IMG/VR virus record: IMGVR_UViG_3300042332_000715
Span: 1-64,000 of that record
Source: a virus
Direction: 5' to 3' (one strand)
DNA length: 64,000 bases
Part shown: positions 39,101 through 47,165 of the stretch, in pieces
Layout: the number at the start of each line of letters is the position of its first letter
How positions within the stretch are numbered: the first letter of the stretch is position 1
Program-made: the position numbers and the translations under genes
Notes under the pieces: generated by a model
What the model was told of the DNA's origin: nothing
The model's database searches: none
The model's input: the letters and a program-made list of their open reading frames with translations, nothing else

Positions 39101-39723
39101 AAACGGTATTAGCTTTATCAGGCGGTATGGATTCAGTTACACTACTTTACGACTTACTTTCGCAAGGTCATCAGGTGTTTCCGGTATTTTTCGATTACGG
39201 CCAAAAGCACAGGGATGGCGAGCGATATTTCGCTAGATACCATGCCGATAAGAGCGGACTGGTACTACAGCACGTAGAAGCTAAGTATTTCTACGATATA
39301 GATTCTGCTCTGACTAGCTCTGTTGTTGAAGTACCTGAAGGTCACTACGAATCGCCCGCCATGTCGAAAAACGTCGTACCTGGACGTAACTTACTTTTCG
39401 GTACTTTAATGGCGATTCACGCTTGTCGTGTAGGAGCTTCGGGCATAGCAATAGCGGCCCATGCAGGTGATTACGCGGTGTACGCTGATTGCCGTGGAGC
39501 ATTCCTAACTACGCTTAAATGTGCCATCCGCATTTCGACAGATGATAAGGTCAACCGGATCGAATCACCATACTTGGAAGTACGGAAGCAGGAAATCGTA
39601 AAACGCGGATTGGAGTTAGGTATTGACTACTCTACGACTTGGAGCTGTTATGTAGGCGGTAGGACGCCTTGTGGTAAGTGCGGAGCTTGCGTAGAACGCA
39701 TGGAGATTCTGGGGAATGTGTAA
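39097..39723 (+). CDS. queC: 7-cyano-7-deazaguanine synthase (208 aa)
   Basis: PP-loop ATP pyrophosphatase motif ALSGGMDSVTLLY near the N-terminus, FDYGQKH, VPGRNLLF, and a C-terminal zinc site CYVGGRTPCGKCGAC. Makes preQ0 from CDG and ammonia. There is no fused glutaminase (Gat) domain, so the expected end product is preQ0, not the amidine form. Overlaps folE by 8 bp. Confidence 0.92.
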   Translation: MKTVLALSGGMDSVTLLYDLLSQGHQVFPVFFDYGQKHRDGERYFARYHADKSGLVLQHVEAKYFYDIDSALTSSVVEVPEGHYESPAMSKNVVPGRNLLFGTLMAIHACRVGASGIAIAAHAGDYAVYADCRGAFLTTLKCAIRISTDDKVNRIESPYLEVRKQEIVKRGLELGIDYSTTWSCYVGGRTPCGKCGACVERMEILGNV

Positions 39724-40252
39724 CTACGAGGACGCCTTAAAAGCTAGAGGCGAATGGCGAGAAGGGACTTATGAAAGTCCTGCTAGGGCTAAAAAAGCCT
39801 TAGCCGAAATGACAGCAGGATACGATACAGACGTGTCGGATTTGTTTACTCTGTTTGATAGTCCCAATAATATGCCGGTAATCTGCGCGAACATTGAATT
39901 TAGCTCGCTATGCGAGCATCATTTACTGCCGTTCTTAGGTAGTATATCCGTTGCCTATACGCCAAACGGTAAGGTAGTAGGGCTATCTAAGATAGGGCGT
40001 GTGGTCGAAGCCCTCAGTAAGAGATTTCAAATTCAAGAACGACTAGGACAGGAGATAGCTGATGCTATAAACTGCAATGTCGGAGCCTCGGGATGTACCG
40101 TATTGATCGATGCGATACATACTTGCATGTGCTGTAGAGGGGTAAGTAAAAGAGCCGTAACTAGGACAATCGCAAATGTAGGCGATGCCTACGATCTGCG
40201 ATTGTCCCTATTGCTGTCAACGCACAGACTAGCTACACTTACCGTTAGCTAG
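39716..40252 (+). CDS. folE: GTP cyclohydrolase I (178 aa)
   Basis: Zinc and active-site residues: SSLCEHHLLPFLG (Cys, His-His) and HTCMCCRGV (His, Cys). The helical segment VGLSKIGRVVEALSKRFQIQERL is typical. Catalyses the first step of the deazaguanine path (GTP to dihydroneopterin triphosphate). Last gene of the early arm; its final 24 bp overlap the convergent glycosyltransferase gene. Confidence 0.93.
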   Translation: MCNYEDALKARGEWREGTYESPARAKKALAEMTAGYDTDVSDLFTLFDSPNNMPVICANIEFSSLCEHHLLPFLGSISVAYTPNGKVVGLSKIGRVVEALSKRFQIQERLGQEIADAINCNVGASGCTVLIDAIHTCMCCRGVSKRAVTRTIANVGDAYDLRLSLLLSTHRLATLTVS

Positions 40253-42256
40253 TTTCTTTCTAGCCCGTTTGATTGCTTGTTTCACCGCAATCTTCACGGC
40301 GGGCCTAAAGAAAAACTTCTCTAAACCTCTTGCCTGAGCTTGGTCGCGTAACCAATCAAGTATCTCATCCATGATTTCTTCGCACTTATCGGGGCCGATA
40401 GCATCCATCTTTGCTGCCATTGCGTTGCAAGAACAGTTTTCGGTGGCTGTGATGCCTAGCGTTGCTAAGATTGCCTTGAGTTCCTGCCCGCTTCCGCATG
40501 GACGCCCTTCATCATCGGACTTGGGCCAAATGACGATAGGCGTCTCTGGCCGTTCGTCCTCAACGCAAGTTAGTACGGTGTAACCGTACTGATCTTGACT
40601 ATGGTAGGAAATAAACCAGTTCGGATTCTTTTTGATGAACATTCGCACCGCGAAGAACATCCCAGGCTTCTTACCATCCTCGCCGGTGATACCGGCATGG
40701 TTGACTATAGCCCCGCGAAGTACGATGTACTTTTTGATTCGAGGACTTAGCTTGTCTAAGATCTCAGTGATTCTACCGTAGGAGTTATCATCGTTAACAT
40801 AGAGCAAGTCGAAGTCCCGATCTAGATCGGGGATCGGATCGCTCACTTGTCTAGGGACGTTGATGTATTCGGTCAACCGTCCAGCACCTTTGGCAACGGT
40901 TTCACCGATGATATCAAGTAAGGTATCCTGCTCACTTTGGTATGAAACGAGCGTAGAAGGCGACGTACAGTCGCAGCTACCTCCATTAGTGCATGATCCC
41001 GAGCACTTAACCCGATCAAGCCCCGCCGCCCAGAACAGCGTCGTTTCACGACGTTTGTTCAATTCAACAATGCTGTTACATTTGGTTCCTAACTCGACGT
41101 ACTTAGCGAAATGCTGTTCCGCATCCCGTGGTTCGCTAGCAACTTCAACGGCCATGCCGTTTAGATTGGTTGCAACAATCGGTAGCTTCATTCCGAGGTT
41201 GGAAAGCATTACAGGCTTCATATTGCTTGGGGCCGTGTTTGGAGCCCAATTGGAATAGGGATCGTAGTTGATCGGATCAGCCACGCACTTGTCCCATTCT
41301 TCCTGCTTGACCTTTATATCCTCTACGAAGTGCTTGCGGACTTGTTCTAGGTCTAGACCTAGCTCCATGAATTCAAGCACGTAGTTTCGCATCTTGCCGA
41401 CTGTGGTGATTGGATACCGTGGGCCTTCGGGACGCCCGAAGCGGTGGTTCCATCCCATGAAGGGAAGGCATAAGGTCTTGCGACCTGCTTGCCTGTACTT
41501 CTCATGGATATAGCATTCCTCGCCGCCGAAGTGTTTGTGGTGCGGATTGAACCCGAGCCAGTGTTCCTTGGCTGCGATGAATAGTCCTAGCCCTTGGGCT
41601 GGCACTTCGAAAATGTCGTCATCGGCTACGCCTGCCTCGGTGAAACCGAGTTTGCGGAGTGCCATTTCGTGCCCCGGCCAGCCGTGGTTGAATTCCAGTT
41701 CGTAGTTGTCCGTCATTACCTGCTTGAGCTGGACCTTAGTGCCGTCCTCGGACGGCTTGGCAACGTAGTATTTGCCGTCTTTCTTCCAGGCATTAGCCCA
41801 CGTTCCCCACATTTCGCCACGCCATTCGCACTCAAAGTGCGTTTGTTGGTAGTTCAACGTGTCCATAAGCAGCGGGCCTGTGAACATATTCTTCTTCATT
41901 TGCTCGTCGGCCTTTTCCCAGAAAGCCTTCAGCTTTGCGATGGCTCCGGCCTTGAGCATGACGTGGCAGTCCATGACCACTACTAGCTCGCCTTTGGCGA
42001 GTTCGAATAGGTGGTGGCGTGTCCGGCTGGTGCCGGTATCGCCTTCTAACGTATGGTAGGAGATAGGAACGCCAGTTCCTTGGATGTTTTCGATGAATTG
42101 GCGTGTATCGCGTCCGTGGATATGCTCAGGTGCATTATCCAAAACGATGATCTCGCAATCAGTAAGATCCTGGTACATACGCAACGCCTGGACTGTAGAG
42201 AAAACTCCGTAGAAGTCCGTATGGGTTGCCATGCAAAGCGACAGCTTTATTGACAT
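40229..42256 (-). CDS. Multidomain glycosyltransferase with Cys-rich centre (675 aa)
   Basis: Residues about 1-290 are a GT-A-type glycosyltransferase: LSLCMATHTDFYG start, EIIVLDNAPEH, LVVVMDCHVML as D-x-H/D-x-D site, and GGEECYIHEKYRQAGRK. A Cys-rich stretch (residues about 417-432: CSGSCTNGGSCDCTS) links to a C-terminal alpha/beta domain (about 440-600). That domain ends with NCSCNAMAAKMDAIGPDKCEE, a recurrent C-x-C...MD-x-x-GP-x-x-C pattern. First late gene in the right arm, behind its own promoter (42287-42315). It may glycosylate virion proteins; the C-terminal role is unknown. Confidence 0.7.
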   Translation of the reverse strand: MSIKLSLCMATHTDFYGVFSTVQALRMYQDLTDCEIIVLDNAPEHIHGRDTRQFIENIQGTGVPISYHTLEGDTGTSRTRHHLFELAKGELVVVMDCHVMLKAGAIAKLKAFWEKADEQMKKNMFTGPLLMDTLNYQQTHFECEWRGEMWGTWANAWKKDGKYYVAKPSEDGTKVQLKQVMTDNYELEFNHGWPGHEMALRKLGFTEAGVADDDIFEVPAQGLGLFIAAKEHWLGFNPHHKHFGGEECYIHEKYRQAGRKTLCLPFMGWNHRFGRPEGPRYPITTVGKMRNYVLEFMELGLDLEQVRKHFVEDIKVKQEEWDKCVADPINYDPYSNWAPNTAPSNMKPVMLSNLGMKLPIVATNLNGMAVEVASEPRDAEQHFAKYVELGTKCNSIVELNKRRETTLFWAAGLDRVKCSGSCTNGGSCDCTSPSTLVSYQSEQDTLLDIIGETVAKGAGRLTEYINVPRQVSDPIPDLDRDFDLLYVNDDNSYGRITEILDKLSPRIKKYIVLRGAIVNHAGITGEDGKKPGMFFAVRMFIKKNPNWFISYHSQDQYGYTVLTCVEDERPETPIVIWPKSDDEGRPCGSGQELKAILATLGITATENCSCNAMAAKMDAIGPDKCEEIMDEILDWLRDQAQARGLEKFFFRPAVKIAVKQAIKRARKKLANGKCS

Positions 42257-42286
42257 AGAAATTCCTTATGGGTAAGAGACTGAATC

Positions 42287-42315
42287 AGTATACCTGATTC
42301 CGTCGTAAATTGCAA
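42287..42315 (-). promoter_or_regulatory. Leftward promoter with operator-like inverted repeat
   Basis: Minus strand: TTGCAA (42315-42310), 17-bp spacer, TATACT (42292-42287). The inverted repeat GAATCAG-TATAC-CTGATTC (42283-42301) is centred on the -10 box, a position suited to a repressor or activator. AAGGA lies just before the ATG at 42256. Confidence 0.6.
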
Positions 42316-42322
42316 GAGCCTA

Positions 42323-45300
42323 CTAGAGCGGGGGCGGTGCCCCAGTAGTGGTTGTTGTGGTTGTGGTTGTGGTTGTGGTTGTGGTTGTGGTAGGGGCTGG
42401 TGTGGTCGTAGCCACGCAGCCGCAAGAACCGCAACTGAACTCAGTGCCAGGAGGGCAAATCCCAACTGGACCTGAACTGCAACCACACTGGAAGGCCCAG
42501 CAGCTATCGCACGGATTAGGGGTAGTCGTAGGAGGCGTTCCCGTAGTTGTCGTAGTAGTCGTGGTACTGGTCCCTGGACCTACGGTAGTCGTAGTCGTAC
42601 TGGTGGTTGTAGTCGTAGTTGTAGGGCCTTCGCACGCATTACAGTTAGATATTACTACGCCGCCATCGGCGATGCAGGCACTTGAACCGTATCCAACATA
42701 GCAATAGGCCGGGCTGCTATTACGGAAGCAACAATCCGCTAGCGGGTTATTAGTGGTTGTAGTAGTGGTAGGCGGTGTGAACGTCGTAGTCGACGTAGTC
42801 GATGTTGACGCTAGACCACAAGGATCGGTACTGCAATCTTGATTAACAAAGAATAGCCCTCCGATTTGGTTACAGGGAGTCCGCTCGGTGTCGTTGAGGC
42901 ATTGCCACGTAGGAGCGGCGGTGCCCATGCGAGAAGCAACACAGCAAGCACCTTTAGGTATTGCAGTTGTCGTAGGGGATGCACAAGAGCTACCTAAATT
43001 GGAGCAATTACATGGGCCAGGACCGGGCCATCCCGTACAGTTCGTAAAGCGAACCTCTACAGCTTTGGGAAGGCTTGGGTTCTCTGGATTCGTCGGATTT
43101 TTACCTACGGCACATGCACAATCGCAAGTGTCATCCACGCAGAACCAGCTACCATTAGTCGTGAACCTATGGCAGCAGACGCCACGTCTAGCTGTAGGGC
43201 AGGTAACATTGCTGCAAGGCGGCTGTGTAGTAGGATTTTGAGTAGTCGGAGGAAATACATATCCGCATGCCACTGTTATCGTATCACAAGATCCACTTAT
43301 AGGCAGCGTTACGCTGCTAGCGGGCGGGCAGGCACAATTAGTTGGGCATTTATTATCCCGCAATGTCCAGGTGTTAGATACTGTGGAGGAGTACCGGCAA
43401 TAGCCGGTAAGGCAAGGGTCTGGTGTCGAACTGCAACAACCGCAAGGATTAGGGGTAGTCGATGTTGTTGATGTCACTTGGCTGCTGCACATGGTTATAG
43501 CGGTACGCACGCAATCCGATCCAGATCCCGATGGGGGCGGATTAGCCGCTGCATCGCTAGGTCTGGGGCAACCGCAATTAGTGCTGTACAGCACATCATT
43601 TGTACCGTTGCTGCCGGTAATGCCCGTATCAGCGGGAGGCACGCAAGAAGCACTTATCGATCCATTATTACCTGTGGTTAAATTAAAGGTCCAGCCAGAA
43701 AAGTAATAGGTACTGCCGCTTTGCAGTAACCAAAGACCTGTCCAAGAACAAACGCCGGAGCAAGTAGGATCAGGCGGAGGTCCAGGAGGCTCATCCTTAA
43801 CGCATTTAATCGTACCGCAAAGCGGTGGCTCACCCTCTATTATACGTCTATACCCAGGAGGGCATGTCCCGCCGCTAGGGGGCTGTGTGGATTGTGTAGG
43901 GCATATACATACCCTACCGTCAGTGCCGATGCACTGATTGGGTGCGTTTGTAGTGCTAGGGGTACTAGTAGACGTTGATGTAGTTGTGTTAGAAGGGAAA
44001 CACGGAAGGCCATCAGACGGTGGAACCGTCGTTTGGCTTACGCCGCTAGGGAATACTGCTGCCCCTTCTTTACTACAAACTGTTCTAGTGCATTCGAATG
44101 GTTTGGGACAGAAACTCGGGCGGCTACATCCGCAATGGGGATTTCTAGTAGTGGTACTAGTCGTCGAAGTAGTTCCAGGCGGTAATGGGGGATCTATGAC
44201 TGTTGGCGGGAATATGCGGCCTCGCTTACATTGATCGCAATCGAAATCACTGAATTGCCTGCATTGTGTATAGTAGATGTACGTATTGGTTTCTACATCC
44301 AGCCACGCGCCTTCATCCGTACCGTCTCCGGTGACTATGCCCCTGCCGTTATTGGTGTCAATCCAGATTGGCGGTGGATTAAACGGTCTGTATCCTTCGG
44401 GGCAAGTGACACATTGAAACCAGTTAGCTACGAACTGGTTTGTATCCCTATCCACCCGAATCGTACCGTCACGCGACAGTTTATTCACGCCGTCTATTTT
44501 CCATAAATCTAGCTGCCTATCGTAAGGGTAGGCTCTGTATATAGCATACTTCTGGCTGTCCTGCTGGTTGGCACTTATGTCTATTAGATTTTGCATCTGC
44601 TCGCCTCGCGGTTCGTCGCAAGGTGATGCCACGCAAGGTGATTCAAAGACAGACGCTAGTTTATCCCAATTATGCTCACGCAAATAGACAAAATCGCGGA
44701 AAAGCGGATACTTACCGTCTGGGCATTGCTTACAATTCTGCCATGTACCAAACTCTGCCCCTTGGCGGTTTATAGCCGATCTGTAGGTATCTGGACTGGC
44801 CGTACCGAATATAAAATCAGCTTGGCTACATGGCGAAGAATTCGGGGCTGGTGTGGTCGGAGCCGGTGTGGTGGTCGGCCCTGTGCCTATGCAATTAGAC
44901 ACTAACTCGCCTTCGACGAGAAAGCAGGGGTCGCCTAATCCATAACAGGTGCAACCTGTAGGACATACAGATCCGTCTTTAAGTGCGTATCTAAACCTTT
45001 GGTACGGTGTAGGTACTCCATACTCGTTAGGGGCAGGGGTTGTGGACGTATCTATGCAAACTAAAGTACATTTAGTGTTGATACACGGCGAAACCGTGAC
45101 GGGAGGCTCCAATCCGTTGTCTCCTGGATTGTTGGGATCATAAGACGTAGTAGGAGAGCTGGTCGTCGTAGTGGTGGTCGATGTAACATTCTGGCACCCG
45201 CCAGTAGGCATTTGCCATACACCGTGCTGGTCAGCCTGCCAAAAACAATCTCCTTCACATCCGTAACTAGCTGTATGTGTATCTCCTGGATTTTGGCCTG

Positions 45301-45739
45301 GGCGTAAGGTAGTATTGCTTGCCGACACTACATCAGGTTTTTCACAACTCCAAGATCCGTCTTTTTTCTGCCATATCTGTGTGATATCATTCTGATTCCG
45401 CGAGTGATAATCACTGACCGGAACGCGTACCGGAACTCCGTTAATGTCCAATACCGGTTCTAGTATAGAACCTCCTATAAGATTCTGCTGTTTTGTGCTT
45501 CGCCATAAACAGCAATAGCTCGGCATAGTAGATACGGACAAAGAACCATCCGGCAGTCGCTCTTGCTTACCTGCTTGAATGCCTACCTCGCAAGTAGGCA
45601 AAGCCCAATAGCTGTCGCCTTCTTCATGTACTACCTTCTGGCTCTCTTTGATCGGATTCGGAGGCGGAGCAGAGTATTGCCTAGAAAGCAAGGCGGCGAT
45701 TTCACGCCGATCTGCTTCATTGAGAAGGTATTTTTTCAT
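42323..45739 (-). CDS. Giant Thr-rich, Cys-rich modular virion protein (1138 aa)
   Basis: A mosaic of small Cys-rich modules separated by Thr/Ser/Pro linkers (for example TTTTTTSSPTT, TTTTRNPHCGC, STTTTTVGPGTS), ending in a run of about 16 Thr and GAPPPL. The modules carry C-x-C and C-x2-C pairs (GCSRPSFCPKPFEC, CGCCSSTPDPCLTGYC) and recall disulfide-stabilised lectin or EGF-like units. No signal peptide. It lies between the tail genes and the glycosyltransferase, so it is probably a tail or fibre component, and the Thr runs may be O-glycosylated. The valine-rich plus-strand frames over it are shadows of Thr codons. I name no family. Confidence 0.7.
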   Translation of the reverse strand: MKKYLLNEADRREIAALLSRQYSAPPPNPIKESQKVVHEEGDSYWALPTCEVGIQAGKQERLPDGSLSVSTMPSYCCLWRSTKQQNLIGGSILEPVLDINGVPVRVPVSDYHSRNQNDITQIWQKKDGSWSCEKPDVVSASNTTLRPGQNPGDTHTASYGCEGDCFWQADQHGVWQMPTGGCQNVTSTTTTTTSSPTTSYDPNNPGDNGLEPPVTVSPCINTKCTLVCIDTSTTPAPNEYGVPTPYQRFRYALKDGSVCPTGCTCYGLGDPCFLVEGELVSNCIGTGPTTTPAPTTPAPNSSPCSQADFIFGTASPDTYRSAINRQGAEFGTWQNCKQCPDGKYPLFRDFVYLREHNWDKLASVFESPCVASPCDEPRGEQMQNLIDISANQQDSQKYAIYRAYPYDRQLDLWKIDGVNKLSRDGTIRVDRDTNQFVANWFQCVTCPEGYRPFNPPPIWIDTNNGRGIVTGDGTDEGAWLDVETNTYIYYTQCRQFSDFDCDQCKRGRIFPPTVIDPPLPPGTTSTTSTTTRNPHCGCSRPSFCPKPFECTRTVCSKEGAAVFPSGVSQTTVPPSDGLPCFPSNTTTSTSTSTPSTTNAPNQCIGTDGRVCICPTQSTQPPSGGTCPPGYRRIIEGEPPLCGTIKCVKDEPPGPPPDPTCSGVCSWTGLWLLQSGSTYYFSGWTFNLTTGNNGSISASCVPPADTGITGSNGTNDVLYSTNCGCPRPSDAAANPPPSGSGSDCVRTAITMCSSQVTSTTSTTPNPCGCCSSTPDPCLTGYCRYSSTVSNTWTLRDNKCPTNCACPPASSVTLPISGSCDTITVACGYVFPPTTQNPTTQPPCSNVTCPTARRGVCCHRFTTNGSWFCVDDTCDCACAVGKNPTNPENPSLPKAVEVRFTNCTGWPGPGPCNCSNLGSSCASPTTTAIPKGACCVASRMGTAAPTWQCLNDTERTPCNQIGGLFFVNQDCSTDPCGLASTSTTSTTTFTPPTTTTTTNNPLADCCFRNSSPAYCYVGYGSSACIADGGVVISNCNACEGPTTTTTTTSTTTTTVGPGTSTTTTTTTTGTPPTTTPNPCDSCWAFQCGCSSGPVGICPPGTEFSCGSCGCVATTTPAPTTTTTTTTTTTTTTTTGAPPPL

Positions 45740-45742
45740 TGT

Positions 45743-46198
45743 TTACTCGGTAACTGGATATGCAGTAATCGACAGTAATGCAGTCGCGGACTCTGCCTTA
45801 GCGAAAACAGGAAATGGGTATTCTACCACACTCGCTCTGCGATGCCGTAAAATACCGACTACTACGCCGTCAGCATTAGTTAATGTAATCTTATTCAAAG
45901 CCATTGCTTCTTTCAAGGCGTCTGGCGAGTCTTTGGCTATTTTTACTGGATCGTGCGATAGAATGAGCATACATTTACCCCATTCACAGGGGCCGATGTT
46001 TAGTTCGACAGCATTAGACGGACTGATCTTCTGTGCCGTTTGGAAGGCTTCTGCTTCCTGCGGATTTGTGTAATCAAACGCGTGAGTAACAGATTTCATG
46101 GAAGATACGGCATACTCCTCGTATCTACCGTTAATGATGATCGTTGCACGATCATTACTGAAGCCTTTGGCTTCCTGATTGAGTGTGTTTATTTCCAT
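45743..46198 (-). CDS. Hypothetical virion protein (151 aa)
   Basis: An alpha/beta protein with GFSNDRATIIINGRYEEYAV at the start, resembling phage baseplate or prophage-tail assembly domains that begin with such a strand pair. C-terminal half VGILRHRRASVVEYPFPVF. No confident family. In the tail operon between the fibre protein and a 317-aa tail protein. Confidence 0.6.
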   Translation of the reverse strand: MEINTLNQEAKGFSNDRATIIINGRYEEYAVSSMKSVTHAFDYTNPQEAEAFQTAQKISPSNAVELNIGPCEWGKCMLILSHDPVKIAKDSPDALKEAMALNKITLTNADGVVVGILRHRRASVVEYPFPVFAKAESATALLSITAYPVTE

Positions 46199-46199
46199 G

Positions 46200-47153
46200 T
46201 TAACTCAGTGAGCTTGGGATACCTAAAAGTAGTAAATTGCCTTGATAGTGAACTTGGGGCGTTTGGATATACTGGGGATCTCGGTAGACTGGCTGGCCGA
46301 AATCGTCATACCCTGTTTGCTTTAGCTGCCTGCCAAGGAAGTCCAGCGGGACTGATACGTTCTCGTCTGTCGACGACTTCGCGGGTATGAATGACTTGGG
46401 GTCTAGGTAACTGCCTGAGCCGCCATAGACCTTTGTGCCTTCTGCCGGAACAGGTTTATCAAAGCCTTGTATATCAAACTCGAATGTGTACGTAGTCGTG
46501 AAGTAGTAGAAGCAACTACCGTAGACCTTTCTAGACCATTTAGCGTCCGCAAATCTAACGCAACGGGCAGGTAAACCCCACAGCGGAGCGTCATTGAGCT
46601 TATTCACCAATTGCACGTAAGTAGACAGAGGCAACGTGACCGAATTAAAAGTTATGTTGATCGTCGGGTACGCGTATCTATATTCTACAGCAGGTCCAGT
46701 AATTGGCTCAAAGTTTGGATGGCGAAGCGGTTTGCCGAATCTATCTAAGCTGGCTTGTCTGGCTTCGTGTACGAAGTCGCCGCTAATATCCACTGGCTCA
46801 AGTAGCGGATTTTCGACTGGGAATGTCTGGCAACGCCACGATTGCTTGGTAGACCAATACTGCGTGATTACCCAATTAGTATACGGTCCTAGTTCTTTAA
46901 CGTCGCGGTGCGGAGCTATGTTAAGCTGCGGCGTACAGAACGCCCATAGATCATTGCCCGTCACAGCGGGCCATAATGCGGTAAGATTAAAAGGCGATCC
47001 TACCGCAAAGAGCGGCCAGTTGTTGAGGATGAATGCTATGTTATCGTGCTGCGAAAACGTCTGTATATGCCAATCGATCTCATAGTAACGATGACCTTCA
47101 TCGTCTCTATTGAATCGCTGGGCGATTGGACCTACTACTCGCGGTGCCGTCAT
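46200..47153 (-). CDS. Tail/baseplate protein (317 aa)
   Basis: A beta-rich protein with EIDWHIQTFSQHDNIAFILNNW, VEYRYAYPTINITFNSVTLPL and a Pro/Gly-rich end. Located immediately after the tape measure gene, where distal tail or tail-tip proteins are found in siphoviruses. The identity is positional; no diagnostic motif was seen. Confidence 0.55.
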   Translation of the reverse strand: MTAPRVVGPIAQRFNRDDEGHRYYEIDWHIQTFSQHDNIAFILNNWPLFAVGSPFNLTALWPAVTGNDLWAFCTPQLNIAPHRDVKELGPYTNWVITQYWSTKQSWRCQTFPVENPLLEPVDISGDFVHEARQASLDRFGKPLRHPNFEPITGPAVEYRYAYPTINITFNSVTLPLSTYVQLVNKLNDAPLWGLPARCVRFADAKWSRKVYGSCFYYFTTTYTFEFDIQGFDKPVPAEGTKVYGGSGSYLDPKSFIPAKSSTDENVSVPLDFLGRQLKQTGYDDFGQPVYRDPQYIQTPQVHYQGNLLLLGIPSSLS

Positions 47154-47165
47154 ATTCGTATTCTG

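Noticed and set aside
42348-42701. Plus-strand valine-rich ORF
   Set aside because: It is the complement of the Thr-codon runs in the 1138-aa gene and resembles no protein.
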